In this document: positions 23,794 to 33,239 of the stretch, in pieces
How positions within the stretch are numbered: position 1 is the first letter of the stretch
Layout: the number at the start of each line of letters is the position of its first letter
Assembly (NCBI RefSeq): GCF_014218705.1
Contig: NZ_JABBJF010000014.1
Span: 1 to 64,000 of the forward strand
Reading direction: 5' to 3'
DNA: 64,000 bases
Source: Kluyvera sichuanensis
Lineage (GTDB): Bacteria > Pseudomonadota > Gammaproteobacteria > Enterobacterales > Enterobacteriaceae
Notes under the pieces: model-generated
The model's input: the letters and a program-made list of their open reading frames with translations, nothing else
What the model was told of the DNA's origin: nothing
Databases searched by the model: none
Program-made: the position numbers and the translations under genes

Positions 23794-26163
23794 ATGACCC
23801 CGATTTATAAAGACCCTCAGCGCCCGATTCAGGAACGCGTGGCAGACTTACTGGCGCGCATGACCCCCGAAGAAAAATATGCCCAGATGCACGCCTGGTG
23901 GCTGGTGCTATCGGAAGACGGCAATCACCGTGAAAGAACGGATATGAGCGATGAGTTTGCTGGCGTCAGCGAGCAGACGTCGCTGCACGAGCGTTTAAAA
24001 CTCGGCGTCGGGCAAATCACCCGCCCGCTGGGCACCCATATTGTGGATGCCAAAACTGGCGTTCGGGCGGCTAACCGGCTGCAAAAAATGATGATGGAAG
24101 AGACGCGGCTGGGTATTCCTGCGCTGTTCCACGAAGAGTGCCTGGTTGGGTTGCTGTGTAAAGACGCGACGCTGTTCCCGTCCTCGCTGAACTATGGATC
24201 CACCTGGGATGCGGAACTGGTTAAGCGTGCCGCCCAGCAAATCGGCGAAGAAGCGCGCTCTACCGGCTGCAAGCAGGGGCTCGCCCCGGTGCTTGATGTC
24301 TCCCGCGACGTTCGTTGGGGACGCACGGAAGAGACCTTTGGCGAAGACCCGTGGCTGGTGGGGGTGATGGCGTGTGCCTATGTTGAGGGCCTGCAGGGCG
24401 AAAAGCGAGACGTGCTGGCGACGCTGAAGCACTACGTTGGTCACTCGTTTAGCGAAGGGGCGCGTAACCATGCGCCGGTACATCTGGGTTTTCGTGAACT
24501 GAACGATAGCTTCCTGCTGCCGTTTGAAATGGCGGTCAAGCAGGCCAATGCTGGTTCGGTGATGCCGGCCTATCATGATATTGATAATCAACCGGGCCAC
24601 AGTGACAGCTTCCTGCTGACCACCGTTCTGCGTGAGCGCTGGGGCTTTGACGGCATTGTGGTGGCGGATTACGGCGGGGTGAGCCTGCTGCATCAGCATC
24701 ACGGCGTTGCGCAGGATGCGGCGGAATCGGCGGCGCTGGCATTCAACGCCGGGCTGGACGTTGAACTGCCAAAAGACGACTGTGCGCGTCATCTGGCGGA
24801 GGCGGTCGCTCGCGGGTTGATGACGCCGGAGAAAATCGATGAGATTGTGGCGCGTACTCTGACGGAGAAATTCCGTCTCGGCCTGTTTGAGCATCCGTAT
24901 ACCGATGAAGACGCCATTTCGCTGCAGTCTGATGCCACCCGGAAGGTGGCGCGCGAAGTCGCTACGCGTTCCATGACGCTGCTGGAAAATCGTCAGGCGC
25001 TACCGCTGACCGGTAAACCGACGCTGGCGGTAGTGGGCCCGACGGCGGATGATCCGCTGGCGCTGTTAAGCGGTTACAGCTTCCCGGTGCATCTGATCAT
25101 CAGCGACATGATGGAGAAAACCTCACAGGTTACTACGCCGCTGGCGGCACTGCGCCATTATCTGGGGGATGACCACGTCCGCTTTGCTAAAGGCTGCCAT
25201 ATCATTGAGCAGCGTATGGCCGGTGCACCGGTCTTCCCAGGTGATAGCTCCGGTAAACCGATGCAGTCATCTCCAGTTTCGCACGATCTGAGTCTGATCC
25301 CGGAGGCGGTATGTGCCGCACAGGCGAGCGATGTGGTGGTGGCCTGCGTGGGCGATCTGGCCGGGCTATTCCAGAGTGGCACCGTCGGGGAAGGTTCCGA
25401 TACCGACAGCCTGAACCTGCCGGGCGTGCAGCAACAATTGCTGCAGGCGCTGGTGGATACCGGTAAACCGGTAATTGTGGTGATGACCGGCGGTCGGCCA
25501 TACAACCTTCAGGGGTTAGAATCCAAAGTGGCGGCCTTACTGCTGGCCTGGGCGCCGGGTCAGGAAGGTGGCTGGGCTGTTGCCGATGTCTTAACCGGTC
25601 GTGCCGAACCGCAAGGGCGTCTGGTGGTCAGTGTACCGAAAAGTGCAGGAGCGATGCCGTTTTACTATAACCACAAGCTGAAAAGCGGCGGCACGCCGTT
25701 TGCCTTCCACTTCGGCGCGCTGTACCCGTTTGGCTATGGTAAGGGCTGGGGCGAATTTAGCTACGGCACGCCGCAGTTACTGCAAAACCAGGTCGCTATC
25801 GACGGTGAAATTACCCTTAGCGTCACGGTTAAAAATAACGGCGAGCACAGCGGCAGCGAAGTGGTTCAGCTGTACGTGCGGGACAAGGTTGCCTCAATGG
25901 TGCGTCCATTACAGGAGTTAAAAGCCTTCCAGCGTGTGACGTTGTCACCGAATGAACAGGCCACGCTCACCTTCACCGTGCCGGTTGATATGCTGAATTT
26001 CACTAGCTACGACGGTCAGCGCATTGTTGAGCCCGGTGAGTTCGAACTGCAGTTGGGCAGCTCGTGCGCGCAGATTCATGGGCGAGCAACGGTGCAGGTG
26101 ACGGGTGAAACTCGCATGCTGCCATTTGACTGGCGCATGATGAGCCGCTGCGAAGTACGTTAA
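23794..26163 (+). CDS. Glycoside hydrolase family 3 protein (beta-glucosidase/beta-xylosidase type)
   Basis: 789 residues from the ATG at 23794, which has AGGAG seven bases before it; an earlier in-frame start at 23755 lacks one. GH3 N-terminal TIM barrel (about residues 25-330) with the motif KHYVGHSF and the catalytic nucleophile Asp in VVADYGGVS (near residue 292), GH3 C-terminal alpha/beta sandwich (about 380-620), and a fibronectin III-like end domain (ITLSVTVKNNGEHSGSEVVQLYVRD). No signal peptide, so it is probably cytoplasmic and acts on imported oligosaccharides. Substrate preference (glucoside or xyloside) cannot be read from sequence. E. coli K-12 has fadK and the ydi genes here instead. 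Confidence 0.9.
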   Translation: MTPIYKDPQRPIQERVADLLARMTPEEKYAQMHAWWLVLSEDGNHRERTDMSDEFAGVSEQTSLHERLKLGVGQITRPLGTHIVDAKTGVRAANRLQKMMMEETRLGIPALFHEECLVGLLCKDATLFPSSLNYGSTWDAELVKRAAQQIGEEARSTGCKQGLAPVLDVSRDVRWGRTEETFGEDPWLVGVMACAYVEGLQGEKRDVLATLKHYVGHSFSEGARNHAPVHLGFRELNDSFLLPFEMAVKQANAGSVMPAYHDIDNQPGHSDSFLLTTVLRERWGFDGIVVADYGGVSLLHQHHGVAQDAAESAALAFNAGLDVELPKDDCARHLAEAVARGLMTPEKIDEIVARTLTEKFRLGLFEHPYTDEDAISLQSDATRKVAREVATRSMTLLENRQALPLTGKPTLAVVGPTADDPLALLSGYSFPVHLIISDMMEKTSQVTTPLAALRHYLGDDHVRFAKGCHIIEQRMAGAPVFPGDSSGKPMQSSPVSHDLSLIPEAVCAAQASDVVVACVGDLAGLFQSGTVGEGSDTDSLNLPGVQQQLLQALVDTGKPVIVVMTGGRPYNLQGLESKVAALLLAWAPGQEGGWAVADVLTGRAEPQGRLVVSVPKSAGAMPFYYNHKLKSGGTPFAFHFGALYPFGYGKGWGEFSYGTPQLLQNQVAIDGEITLSVTVKNNGEHSGSEVVQLYVRDKVASMVRPLQELKAFQRVTLSPNEQATLTFTVPVDMLNFTSYDGQRIVEPGEFELQLGSSCAQIHGRATVQVTGETRMLPFDWRMMSRCEVR

Positions 26164-26225
26164 TTTCCTCTTATTCCCGGAGTCGGTGTAGGGCGCTGAC
26201 GCCGGAATTTTGCCAGATGACAGAC

Positions 26226-26324
26226 AAAAAAAAGCCCAACGTGGGAGTTGGGCAAAGACTACACACAGCAATTCGGTGTTTCTCTCAGGGGATATATAAA
26301 TCAAGGGGTTGATCTAGTACCTTG
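26226..26324 (-). ncRNA. rprA: RprA small RNA
   Basis: The minus strand carries the conserved RprA body (CCCCTGAGAGAAACACCGAAT, then TGCTGTGTGTAGTCTTTGCCC) and ends in the terminator GCCCAACTCCCACGTTGGGC plus T8. RprA is an Hfq-dependent sRNA that opens the rpoS leader for translation and represses csgD and ydaM; it is induced by the Rcs phosphorelay. It lies beside ydiK as in E. coli. The 5-prime stem (GATCAACCCCTTGAT) differs in loop sequence from E. coli. The 5-prime end is estimated from a TAGTAT -10 element at 26331-26336, so it may be off by a few bases. Confidence 0.93.
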
Positions 26325-26330
26325 GAACTT

Positions 26331-26374
26331 ATACTAGGCCATGCCCGGTTTTAGCGTCGATCAGATTCGTCTCA
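26331..26374 (-). promoter_or_regulatory. rprA promoter with RcsB box
   Basis: On the minus strand, TAGTAT at 26336-26331 serves as the -10. TGAGACGAATCTGA at 26374-26361 fits the RcsB-box pattern TAAGANNATTCCTA at most half-site positions (GAGA and ATC parts) and sits about 40 bases before the inferred start, matching the Rcs dependence known for rprA. Confidence 0.6.
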
Positions 26375-26471
26375 ATAGTTAAAGAAATGTGAATAATTTC
26401 CGTAGCATGTCGCAGGAAGCGAAGGAAAGGCGCTGGGCAAGAAGGGGTAACGGTGAATTTTGCTTAAGTAT

Positions 26472-26496
26472 AAGGCGGGTTGCCCCGCCTTTTTTA
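26472..26496. terminator. Hairpin after ydiK
   Basis: AAGGCGGG / CCCGCCTT stem with a four-base loop, three bases beyond the ydiK stop. The T6 run is on the plus strand, so it may also stop readthrough from upstream of rprA. Confidence 0.75.
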
Positions 26497-26498
26497 CC

Positions 26499-27620
26499 TT
26501 ACGGTTTTGGATAGTTATTCTGCTCAAGCTCGGCCAGCTCTTCCAGAACCTGATCCGGGTCTCGTGACGGCGGCGGCACTTCGTGCAGCCAGGCATCAAA
26601 CAGACGCCAGGAGACGGCCAGCAGCACCGGGCCAATGAACAGGCCGATCATGCCGAATGCGACCAGGCCGCCGATAACGCCGGAGAGGATCAGAATCATC
26701 GGCAGGTCAGCACCCATACGGATTAGCATCGGGCGAATCACGTTATCCATCGTCCCAACCACACAACTCCAGACCAGCAGCACCGTGCCCCAGGTGGTAT
26801 CACCCGTCCAGTAAAGCCAGATAATGCACGGAACCAGCACGATCAACGGCCCCAACTGCACCAGGCAGGAGAAGATCATCACCACCGTCAGCAGCGTAGC
26901 GTACGGCACGCCAGAGATACCGAGGCCGATGCCGCCAAGCACCGCCTGCGTCAGTGCGGTGACGACCACGCCCAGCGCCACGGCGCGAATCGCCTGGCCC
27001 GCCAGCAGCACCGCCGCATCGCCGCGTTTTGCCGCCAGACGGGTTGCGAAGTAGCGCATACCAAACGCCACCTTTTCACCTTGCCAGTACAGCAGGGCGC
27101 TGAACAGCAGCATCAGGGTGCTGTGCATCAGGAATCGTCCGACGTGCGCGGCTTGACCGACAAACCAGGTGGTCGTGGTGCCGATATACGGGCGAACTTT
27201 CGCCATCAGCGCACTGCCGCCCATATCCAGCAGGCTGTGCCAGCCACTGTAGAGTTTGGCACCCACAAAGGGAATGCTGTTCAGCCAGGCCAGATCGGGC
27301 AGGCTCAGCGTACCGCTGGTAATGGCGTGCACCAACGGCGTGGATCCATCAACCAGGCTGTTAACCAGCAGCGCGATGGGGATAACGAACAGTAAAAAAA
27401 GCAGCAGCGTCATGACCAGTACGGCCAAAGAACGGCGGCCAAAAAGTTTGCGCTGGAACCAGAGCAGGACCGGCCAGGTGGCAATAACGATAGTCGATGC
27501 CCAGGCGAAGCCCAGAATAAACGGCTGAACTATCCATAAACAGGCGATGATCATCAGTGCCAAAAACAGCACGGATAGCAGTATTTGTGGAATATCACGA
27601 GGCCGAGGATTCGTGTTCAT
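26499..27620 (-). CDS. ydiK: AI-2E family transporter YdiK
   Basis: 373 residues, multi-spanning inner-membrane protein aligned along its whole length with E. coli YdiK. The family (AI-2 exporter TqsA, PerM) has about eight helices; hydrophobic segments are visible at the N-terminus (ILLSVLFLALMIIACLWIV) and near 215-330 with the conserved PYIGTTTTWFVGQAAH loop. The substrate is unknown. It is divergent from ydiJ, as in E. coli. Confidence 0.93.
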   Translation of the reverse strand: MNTNPRPRDIPQILLSVLFLALMIIACLWIVQPFILGFAWASTIVIATWPVLLWFQRKLFGRRSLAVLVMTLLLFLLFVIPIALLVNSLVDGSTPLVHAITSGTLSLPDLAWLNSIPFVGAKLYSGWHSLLDMGGSALMAKVRPYIGTTTTWFVGQAAHVGRFLMHSTLMLLFSALLYWQGEKVAFGMRYFATRLAAKRGDAAVLLAGQAIRAVALGVVVTALTQAVLGGIGLGISGVPYATLLTVVMIFSCLVQLGPLIVLVPCIIWLYWTGDTTWGTVLLVWSCVVGTMDNVIRPMLIRMGADLPMILILSGVIGGLVAFGMIGLFIGPVLLAVSWRLFDAWLHEVPPPSRDPDQVLEELAELEQNNYPKP

Positions 27621-27878
27621 AAATGAGTTTTACCTTCAGTTGCTTGTCAGCGTGTTGACGCAGCGTAAATCCGTTCATTGATAATAATATCAATAAATTC
27701 CCGGCGCTGATTCTGCGACAAAATCTACCGGGCGTATAAGAAAAAAATGTGATAAAAGAATAACTGCACGACGCAAACGATTAATAACTCTCTACACATC
27801 ATCTTTGCCGCTTGTTGCCTCGCGTAAACCGGCAAGATTTTGTGCGTACAACACAACATTCAGAAAGGGTCACAAGTA

Positions 27879-30800
27879 ATGATCCCACAGATTTCCCAAG
27901 CACCTGGCGTAGTTCAGCTGGTGCTGAATTATTTGCAAGCACTGGAGCAACAAGGCTTTACCGGCGACACCGCCACCCGCTATGCCGACAGGCTGACGAT
28001 GGCGACCGATAACAGTATCTACCAGCTTCTTCCCGATGCGGTGATCTTCCCGCGTTCGACCGCAGACGTTGCGCTTCTGGCCCGTTTAGCGGCAGAAGAG
28101 CGCTTCCAGTCCCTGATTTTCACCCCGCGCGGCGGCGGTACTGGCACCAACGGCCAGGCGCTGAATCAGGGCATCATTATTGACATGTCTCGCTACATGA
28201 ACCGCATTATTGAGATCAACCCGGAAGAGGGGTGGGTGCGCGTTGAAGCGGGAGTCATTAAAGATCAGCTTAACCAGTATTTAAAACCTCATGGTTATTT
28301 TTTCGCCCCTGAGCTGTCGACCAGTAACCGCGCAACGCTGGGCGGGATGATTAATACCGATGCCTCCGGGCAGGGTTCGCTGGTGTACGGTAAAACGTCT
28401 GACCATGTACTAGGCGTGCGCGCCGTGCTGTTGGGCGGCGATATTCTTGATACCCAGCCGGTGCCGGTGGCGCTGGCCGAAACGCTGGCGAAAGAACAGT
28501 CGGCGGCGGGGCGTATCTACCGAACCGTTTATGAACGCTGTCGGGAAAACCGTCAGCTGATTATCGATAAATTCCCGAAACTGAACCGCTTCCTCACGGG
28601 CTACGACCTGCGCCACGTCTTTAATGACGAGATGACCCAGTTTGACCTGACGCGCGTGTTGACGGGCTCAGAAGGCACACTGGCCTTTATCACTGAAGCG
28701 CGGCTGGACATCACGCCGCTGCCGAAGGTGCGCCGACTGGTCAATATCAAATATGACTCCTTTGATTCTGCACTGCGTAACGCGCCGTTCATGGTCGAAG
28801 CGCGTGCGCTGTCCGTTGAAACGGTGGACTCAAAGGTGCTAAACCTGGCGCGGGAAGATATTGTCTGGCACTCGGTGAATGAACTGATTACCGACGTGCC
28901 GGACAAAGAGATGCTGGGGCTGAATATCGTCGAGTTCGCGGGTGACGACGACGCGCTGATTGAAGGTCAGGTGTCGGCGCTTTGCCAGCGGCTGGACGAG
29001 TTGATTGCCCAGCAGGAAGCGGGCGTTATCGGCTGGCAGCGCTGTAACGAGCTGGACGGCATCGAGCGTATTTACGCGATGCGTAAAAAAGCGGTCGGAC
29101 TGCTCGGCAACGCTAAAGGGGCCGCCAAGCCGATTCCGTTTGCGGAAGATACCTGTGTGCCGCCGGAACATCTGGCGGACTATATTGTTGAATTCCGCGC
29201 GCTGCTCGATAGCCACGGCCTGAGCTACGGCATGTTCGGCCACGTCGATGCTGGCGTGCTGCACGTGCGCCCGGCGCTGGATATGTGCGACCCGCAGCAG
29301 GAGATCTTAATGAAACAGATCTCCGACGATGTGGTCGCGCTGACCGCGAAGTACGGTGGCCTGTTATGGGGCGAGCACGGCAAAGGTTTCCGCGCCGAGT
29401 ACAGCCCAGCGTTCTTTGGCGAACAGCTTTACGGCGAACTGCGCAAAGTAAAAGCGGCTTTTGACCCGGATAACCGCCTGAATCCAGGGAAAATCTGCCC
29501 GCCGGAAGGCGTGGATTCGCCAATGATGAAGGTGGATGCGGTAAAACGCGGCACCTACGATCGCCAAATCCCGGTGACGGTTCGTTCGGCATGGCGCGGG
29601 GCGATGGAGTGCAACGGCAACGGCCTGTGCTTCAACTTTGATGCCAAAAGCCCGATGTGTCCGTCGATGAAAATCACCAACAACCGTATGCATTCGCCGA
29701 AAGGCCGCGCGACGCTGGTGCGTGAATGGCTGCGTTTGCTGGCGGATCGTGGCGTAGACCCGCTGCTGCTGGAAAAAGAGCTGCCGGAGAAACGCGCCAG
29801 CCTGCGCTCGATGATCGAACGGACGCGCAATAGCTGGCATGCCCGCAAAGGGGAATACGATTTCTCGCATGAAGTGAAAGAGGCGATGTCCGGCTGTCTG
29901 GCCTGTAAAGCCTGTTCCACTCAGTGTCCGATAAAAATTGATGTGCCGGAGTTCCGCTCTCGCTTCCTGCAGCTCTACCACACCCGCTACCTGCGCCCGG
30001 TGCGCGATCACCTGGTGGCAACGGTTGAAAGCTATGCGCCGCTGATGGCACGCGCGCCGAAAACCTTCAACTTCTTTATGAGCCAGCCGCTGGTACGTAA
30101 GCTGTCGGAAAAGCATATCGGCATGATCGATCTGCCGCTGCTTTCGGTACCGTCGCTGCAAAAACAGATGGTGACCCACCGTTCGGCAAATATGACGCTT
30201 GAACAACTGGAGTCGCTGGCGCCTGAACAAAAAGCGCAGACCGTGCTGGTGGTGCAGGATCCGTTCACCAGCTACTACGATGCGCAGGTGGTGGCAGACT
30301 TTGTCCGTCTGGTTGAAAAACTGGGCTTCCAGCCGGTGCTGCTGCCGTTCTCGCCGAACGGCAAGGCACAACATATTAAAGGCTTCGTCAGCCGCTTTAC
30401 GAAGACGGCGCAAAAAACCGCTGATTACCTCAACCGTGTGGCGGAATTGGATATGCCGATGGTCGGGGTCGACCCAGCGCTGGTGCTTTGCTATCGCGAT
30501 GAGTACAAGCAGGTGCTTGGTGATAAGCGCGGTGACTTCAACGTCATGCTGGTGCACGAATGGCTACCGCAGGTGCTGGAGCGCAAAGAAAATGCGCTGC
30601 CGTCCGGTGAACCCTGGTATCTGTTTGGTCACTGCACCGAGGTGACGGCGCTGCCAACCGCGCCTAAGCAGTGGGCTTCAATCTTTGCCCATTTCGGCGC
30701 GAAGCTTGAGAACGTCAGCGTAGGCTGCTGCGGTATGGCCGGAACCTATGGACATGAAGTCAAAAACCACGCCAATTCACTGGGCATTTACGAGCTTTCC

Positions 30801-30935
30801 TGGCATCAGGCGATGCAAAAGCTTCCCCGTAATCGCTGCCTGGCGACCGGCTACTCTTGTCGAAGCCAGGTGAAACGTGTGGAAGGTAACGGCGTGCGCC
30901 ATCCACTGCAAGCGCTGCTGGAGATGATGGGATGA
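27879..30935 (+). CDS. ydiJ: FAD-binding and Fe-S dehydrogenase YdiJ (D-2-hydroxyglutarate dehydrogenase)
   Basis: 1018 residues from the ATG at 27879 (MIPQISQAPGVVQLV), preceded by AAAGGG; equal in length to E. coli YdiJ. N-terminal FAD-binding PCMH domain (FTPRGGGTGTNGQALNQG near residue 80), FAD-linked oxidase C-terminal domain (GMFGHVDAGVLHVRP, WGEHGKGFR), then a 4Fe-4S ferredoxin-like region (CLACKACSTQCP near 680) and a GlpC/CCG-type Cys-rich tail (VGCCGMAGTYGHE). YdiJ-type enzymes oxidise D-2-hydroxyglutarate and feed electrons to an acceptor. Overlaps menI by ATGA. Confidence 0.96.
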   Translation: MIPQISQAPGVVQLVLNYLQALEQQGFTGDTATRYADRLTMATDNSIYQLLPDAVIFPRSTADVALLARLAAEERFQSLIFTPRGGGTGTNGQALNQGIIIDMSRYMNRIIEINPEEGWVRVEAGVIKDQLNQYLKPHGYFFAPELSTSNRATLGGMINTDASGQGSLVYGKTSDHVLGVRAVLLGGDILDTQPVPVALAETLAKEQSAAGRIYRTVYERCRENRQLIIDKFPKLNRFLTGYDLRHVFNDEMTQFDLTRVLTGSEGTLAFITEARLDITPLPKVRRLVNIKYDSFDSALRNAPFMVEARALSVETVDSKVLNLAREDIVWHSVNELITDVPDKEMLGLNIVEFAGDDDALIEGQVSALCQRLDELIAQQEAGVIGWQRCNELDGIERIYAMRKKAVGLLGNAKGAAKPIPFAEDTCVPPEHLADYIVEFRALLDSHGLSYGMFGHVDAGVLHVRPALDMCDPQQEILMKQISDDVVALTAKYGGLLWGEHGKGFRAEYSPAFFGEQLYGELRKVKAAFDPDNRLNPGKICPPEGVDSPMMKVDAVKRGTYDRQIPVTVRSAWRGAMECNGNGLCFNFDAKSPMCPSMKITNNRMHSPKGRATLVREWLRLLADRGVDPLLLEKELPEKRASLRSMIERTRNSWHARKGEYDFSHEVKEAMSGCLACKACSTQCPIKIDVPEFRSRFLQLYHTRYLRPVRDHLVATVESYAPLMARAPKTFNFFMSQPLVRKLSEKHIGMIDLPLLSVPSLQKQMVTHRSANMTLEQLESLAPEQKAQTVLVVQDPFTSYYDAQVVADFVRLVEKLGFQPVLLPFSPNGKAQHIKGFVSRFTKTAQKTADYLNRVAELDMPMVGVDPALVLCYRDEYKQVLGDKRGDFNVMLVHEWLPQVLERKENALPSGEPWYLFGHCTEVTALPTAPKQWASIFAHFGAKLENVSVGCCGMAGTYGHEVKNHANSLGIYELSWHQAMQKLPRNRCLATGYSCRSQVKRVEGNGVRHPLQALLEMMG

Positions 30936-31342
30936 TCTGGAAACGACAAACAACGCTCGAAGCCCTCAATGCGATGGGTGAAGGCAATATGGTGGGGCTG
31001 CTGGATATTCAGTTTGACCATATCGATGGCGATTCGATTGCGGCGACGATGCCGGTGGATCACCGTACGCACCAGCCGTTTGGGCTGTTGCACGGCGGTG
31101 CTTCAGTGGTGCTGGCGGAAACGCTGGGTTCGGTGGCGGGCTATCTGTGCACCGAAGGGGAAGATCGGGTGGTAGGGTTGGAAGTGAACGCCAACCATAT
31201 TCGTTCGGCCCGCAGCGGGCGCGTACGCGGCGTATGCAAAGCGCTGCACGCCGGTCGTCGTCATCAGGTCTGGCAGATTGAAATTTTTGATGAGCAAGGT
31301 CGTTTATGCTGCTCGTCGCGCTTAACCACCGCCGTCGTCTAG
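30932..31342 (+). CDS. menI: 1,4-dihydroxy-2-naphthoyl-CoA hydrolase
   Basis: 136 residues, hot-dog fold thioesterase (YdiI), co-linear with E. coli MenI. Releases DHNA from its CoA ester in menaquinone synthesis and has wider acyl-CoA activity. The catalytic Glu is in LLHGGASVVLAETLGS near residue 63. The start overlaps the ydiJ stop (ATGA), so the two are translationally coupled. A terminator follows. Confidence 0.96.
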   Translation: MIWKRQTTLEALNAMGEGNMVGLLDIQFDHIDGDSIAATMPVDHRTHQPFGLLHGGASVVLAETLGSVAGYLCTEGEDRVVGLEVNANHIRSARSGRVRGVCKALHAGRRHQVWQIEIFDEQGRLCCSSRLTTAVV

Positions 31343-31352
31343 TCTAACCGGC

Positions 31353-31388
31353 CGGTATGGCTACCCATTCCGGGGAGCCATACCGTTT
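31353..31388 (+). terminator. Terminator after menI
   Basis: CGGTATGGCT / AGCCATACCG arms, with an inner CCC/GGG pair, then TTTCC. The hairpin is also in position to act for the convergent FtsI-like gene. Confidence 0.8.
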
Positions 31389-31397
31389 CCTGCCTCA

Positions 31398-33098
31398 TTA
31401 CTGCAACAGCGCATCCGGCGCGATATTCATATTCTTCAGCACTGGCCCCATGATATTGCCAAAGATAGGCGCTGCCACCGAGCCACCAAAGTGGGTGCCT
31501 GCGGTTGGATTGTTCACGACCACCACCAGCGCCACTTCAGGATGGCTGACCGGTGCGACGCCCGCGGTGTAGTTCACGTAGCCGCCATCGTATTTACCGC
31601 TGTCGCCCAGTTTCTCTGCCGTACCGGTTTTGGTCGCCAGTCTATAGCCAGGCACGGCCGCTCTCACGCCGCTGCCGCCGGGCAGCACGTCGCTCTCCAT
31701 CATATGGACCACGGTTTTGACAATGTTCGGATCGGCAACCTGCTGGCCCATCACCGGCGGCGTGACTTTGGTTATCGACAACGGGCGATAGACGCCATAG
31801 GAGCCCATCGTGGCGTATTCTCGGGCAATTTGCAGCGGCGTGACGCGGAGACCATAGCCGAATGAGAAGGTGGCACGTTCAATGTCCGCCCACTGCTGGC
31901 GGTGGAGCGGGAAGTAGCCCACGCTTTCGCCGCTCAGGCCAAGATCGGTTGGTTTACCGAGGCCAAATGCCTGATAGGTGTCGACCAACGCCTGCGCCGG
32001 CATCGCCAGGGCAATGTGGGATACACCAATATCGCTCGATTTTTGCAGAATACCGGTTGGCGTGAGCTGAGGCCAATGACCAACGTCACGGATCAGATGC
32101 CCATTCACGCTATACGGCGTGGTGTTCAGCAGCGTATTAGGCTGGATGATATTGCGTTCCAGCCCTTCAATAATCACCAGCGGTTTCACCGTAGAGCCCG
32201 GTTCAAAGCTGTCGTTGATCGCCACATCGCGCATCTGCGTCTGGGTGGCGTTATCAAAGTTATTCGGGTTGTAAGAAGGGTAAGAGGCCATCGCGAGGAT
32301 TTCGCCGGTATCAATTTTGACCAATACCGCCGCGCCGGAATCGGCCTTATTCAGCAGGACGCCGTCGCGCAGTTTGCTATAAAGCGTGTACTGATCGAAT
32401 TTATCGATACTGAGTTGCACCGTCGGTGCCTGTTTTGGCGCATCGTAATTTAATACGCTGATAATGCCGCCATTGGCATCCTTACGGTAAATTTCTTTTC
32501 CCGGCTCACCCTGCAGAATATTGTCGTAGCCTTTTTCCACCCCGTTCAGGCCGGTATTATCCGCGCCGACAATGCCAATTAAGGGGGCGGAGGCTTCACC
32601 CATTGGATAGAAGCGGCTGTCGTCGTAAATTTCGCTGATGCCTTTTATATGGAGGTCAGCAACATCTTTGGCGATACCGAGCTCAACTTTGCGACCGAGA
32701 AAAAGAAAGTGACGGTGCGCGTTCTGATAAATTTTGCTCGCAATTTGGTCTGGCGTGGTATTTAACGCCGAGGCGAGGTACTGCCATTTGGGATCGCGGA
32801 AATTAGGGCTATCCTCAACCACTTTTACCGGATCGACCACCACATCGCGCGAAGGTACGCTCATCGCCAGTGCTTCACCGTTCCGGTCTACCAGCGTTCC
32901 ACGGTTTGTTGGCAGCACCACGGTACGCAGCGAACGTTGATCGGCCTCGCGCGTCAGCATCGGGTGATTTAAAAATTGCAGATCCGCCACTCGCACCAGT
33001 AAAACAGCAAGGCAAAACAGAATACCCAGACAGAGTATTATGTAACGAGATGTAATAAATGAGTCTTTATTTTGCTTTTCTGTTGATTTTGTTTTCAT
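31398..33098 (-). CDS. FtsI (PBP3) paralogue, peptidoglycan transpeptidase
   Basis: 566 residues from the ATG at 33098. One N-terminal membrane helix (residues 15-38), PBP dimerisation domain (LPTNRGTLVDRNGEALA near 63), and transpeptidase domain with the catalytic SxxK as EPGSTVKPL (Ser about 302), SxN as KSSDIG (about 354-356) and KTGTAEK (about 490). FtsI cross-links septal peptidoglycan; the true ftsI belongs to the dcw cluster elsewhere, so this is a second copy comparable with Salmonella PBP3SAL, used for division in acid. The SxN Asn is Asp here. The C-terminal tail stops at APDALLQ, lacking the processed tail of FtsI. It stands alone on the minus strand. Confidence 0.9.
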   Translation of the reverse strand: MKTKSTEKQNKDSFITSRYIILCLGILFCLAVLLVRVADLQFLNHPMLTREADQRSLRTVVLPTNRGTLVDRNGEALAMSVPSRDVVVDPVKVVEDSPNFRDPKWQYLASALNTTPDQIASKIYQNAHRHFLFLGRKVELGIAKDVADLHIKGISEIYDDSRFYPMGEASAPLIGIVGADNTGLNGVEKGYDNILQGEPGKEIYRKDANGGIISVLNYDAPKQAPTVQLSIDKFDQYTLYSKLRDGVLLNKADSGAAVLVKIDTGEILAMASYPSYNPNNFDNATQTQMRDVAINDSFEPGSTVKPLVIIEGLERNIIQPNTLLNTTPYSVNGHLIRDVGHWPQLTPTGILQKSSDIGVSHIALAMPAQALVDTYQAFGLGKPTDLGLSGESVGYFPLHRQQWADIERATFSFGYGLRVTPLQIAREYATMGSYGVYRPLSITKVTPPVMGQQVADPNIVKTVVHMMESDVLPGGSGVRAAVPGYRLATKTGTAEKLGDSGKYDGGYVNYTAGVAPVSHPEVALVVVVNNPTAGTHFGGSVAAPIFGNIMGPVLKNMNIAPDALLQ

Positions 33099-33239
33099 TT
33101 GTAACATTAAACCACATGAATTTTTATTTTTTTAATTAAATGCTAGGCGGTCAGCGGTTTAATCGTGACCACAATGATGCGATGCAAATATCCATTTACC
33201 AGACGAGCTGAATAATCAGTTTACAGGGAACGTCATTGA

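Noticed and set aside
29364..30557. 397-codon open frame opposite ydiJ
   Set aside because: Antisense shadow in GC-rich coding DNA; rich in His, Arg and Gln, no start signal.
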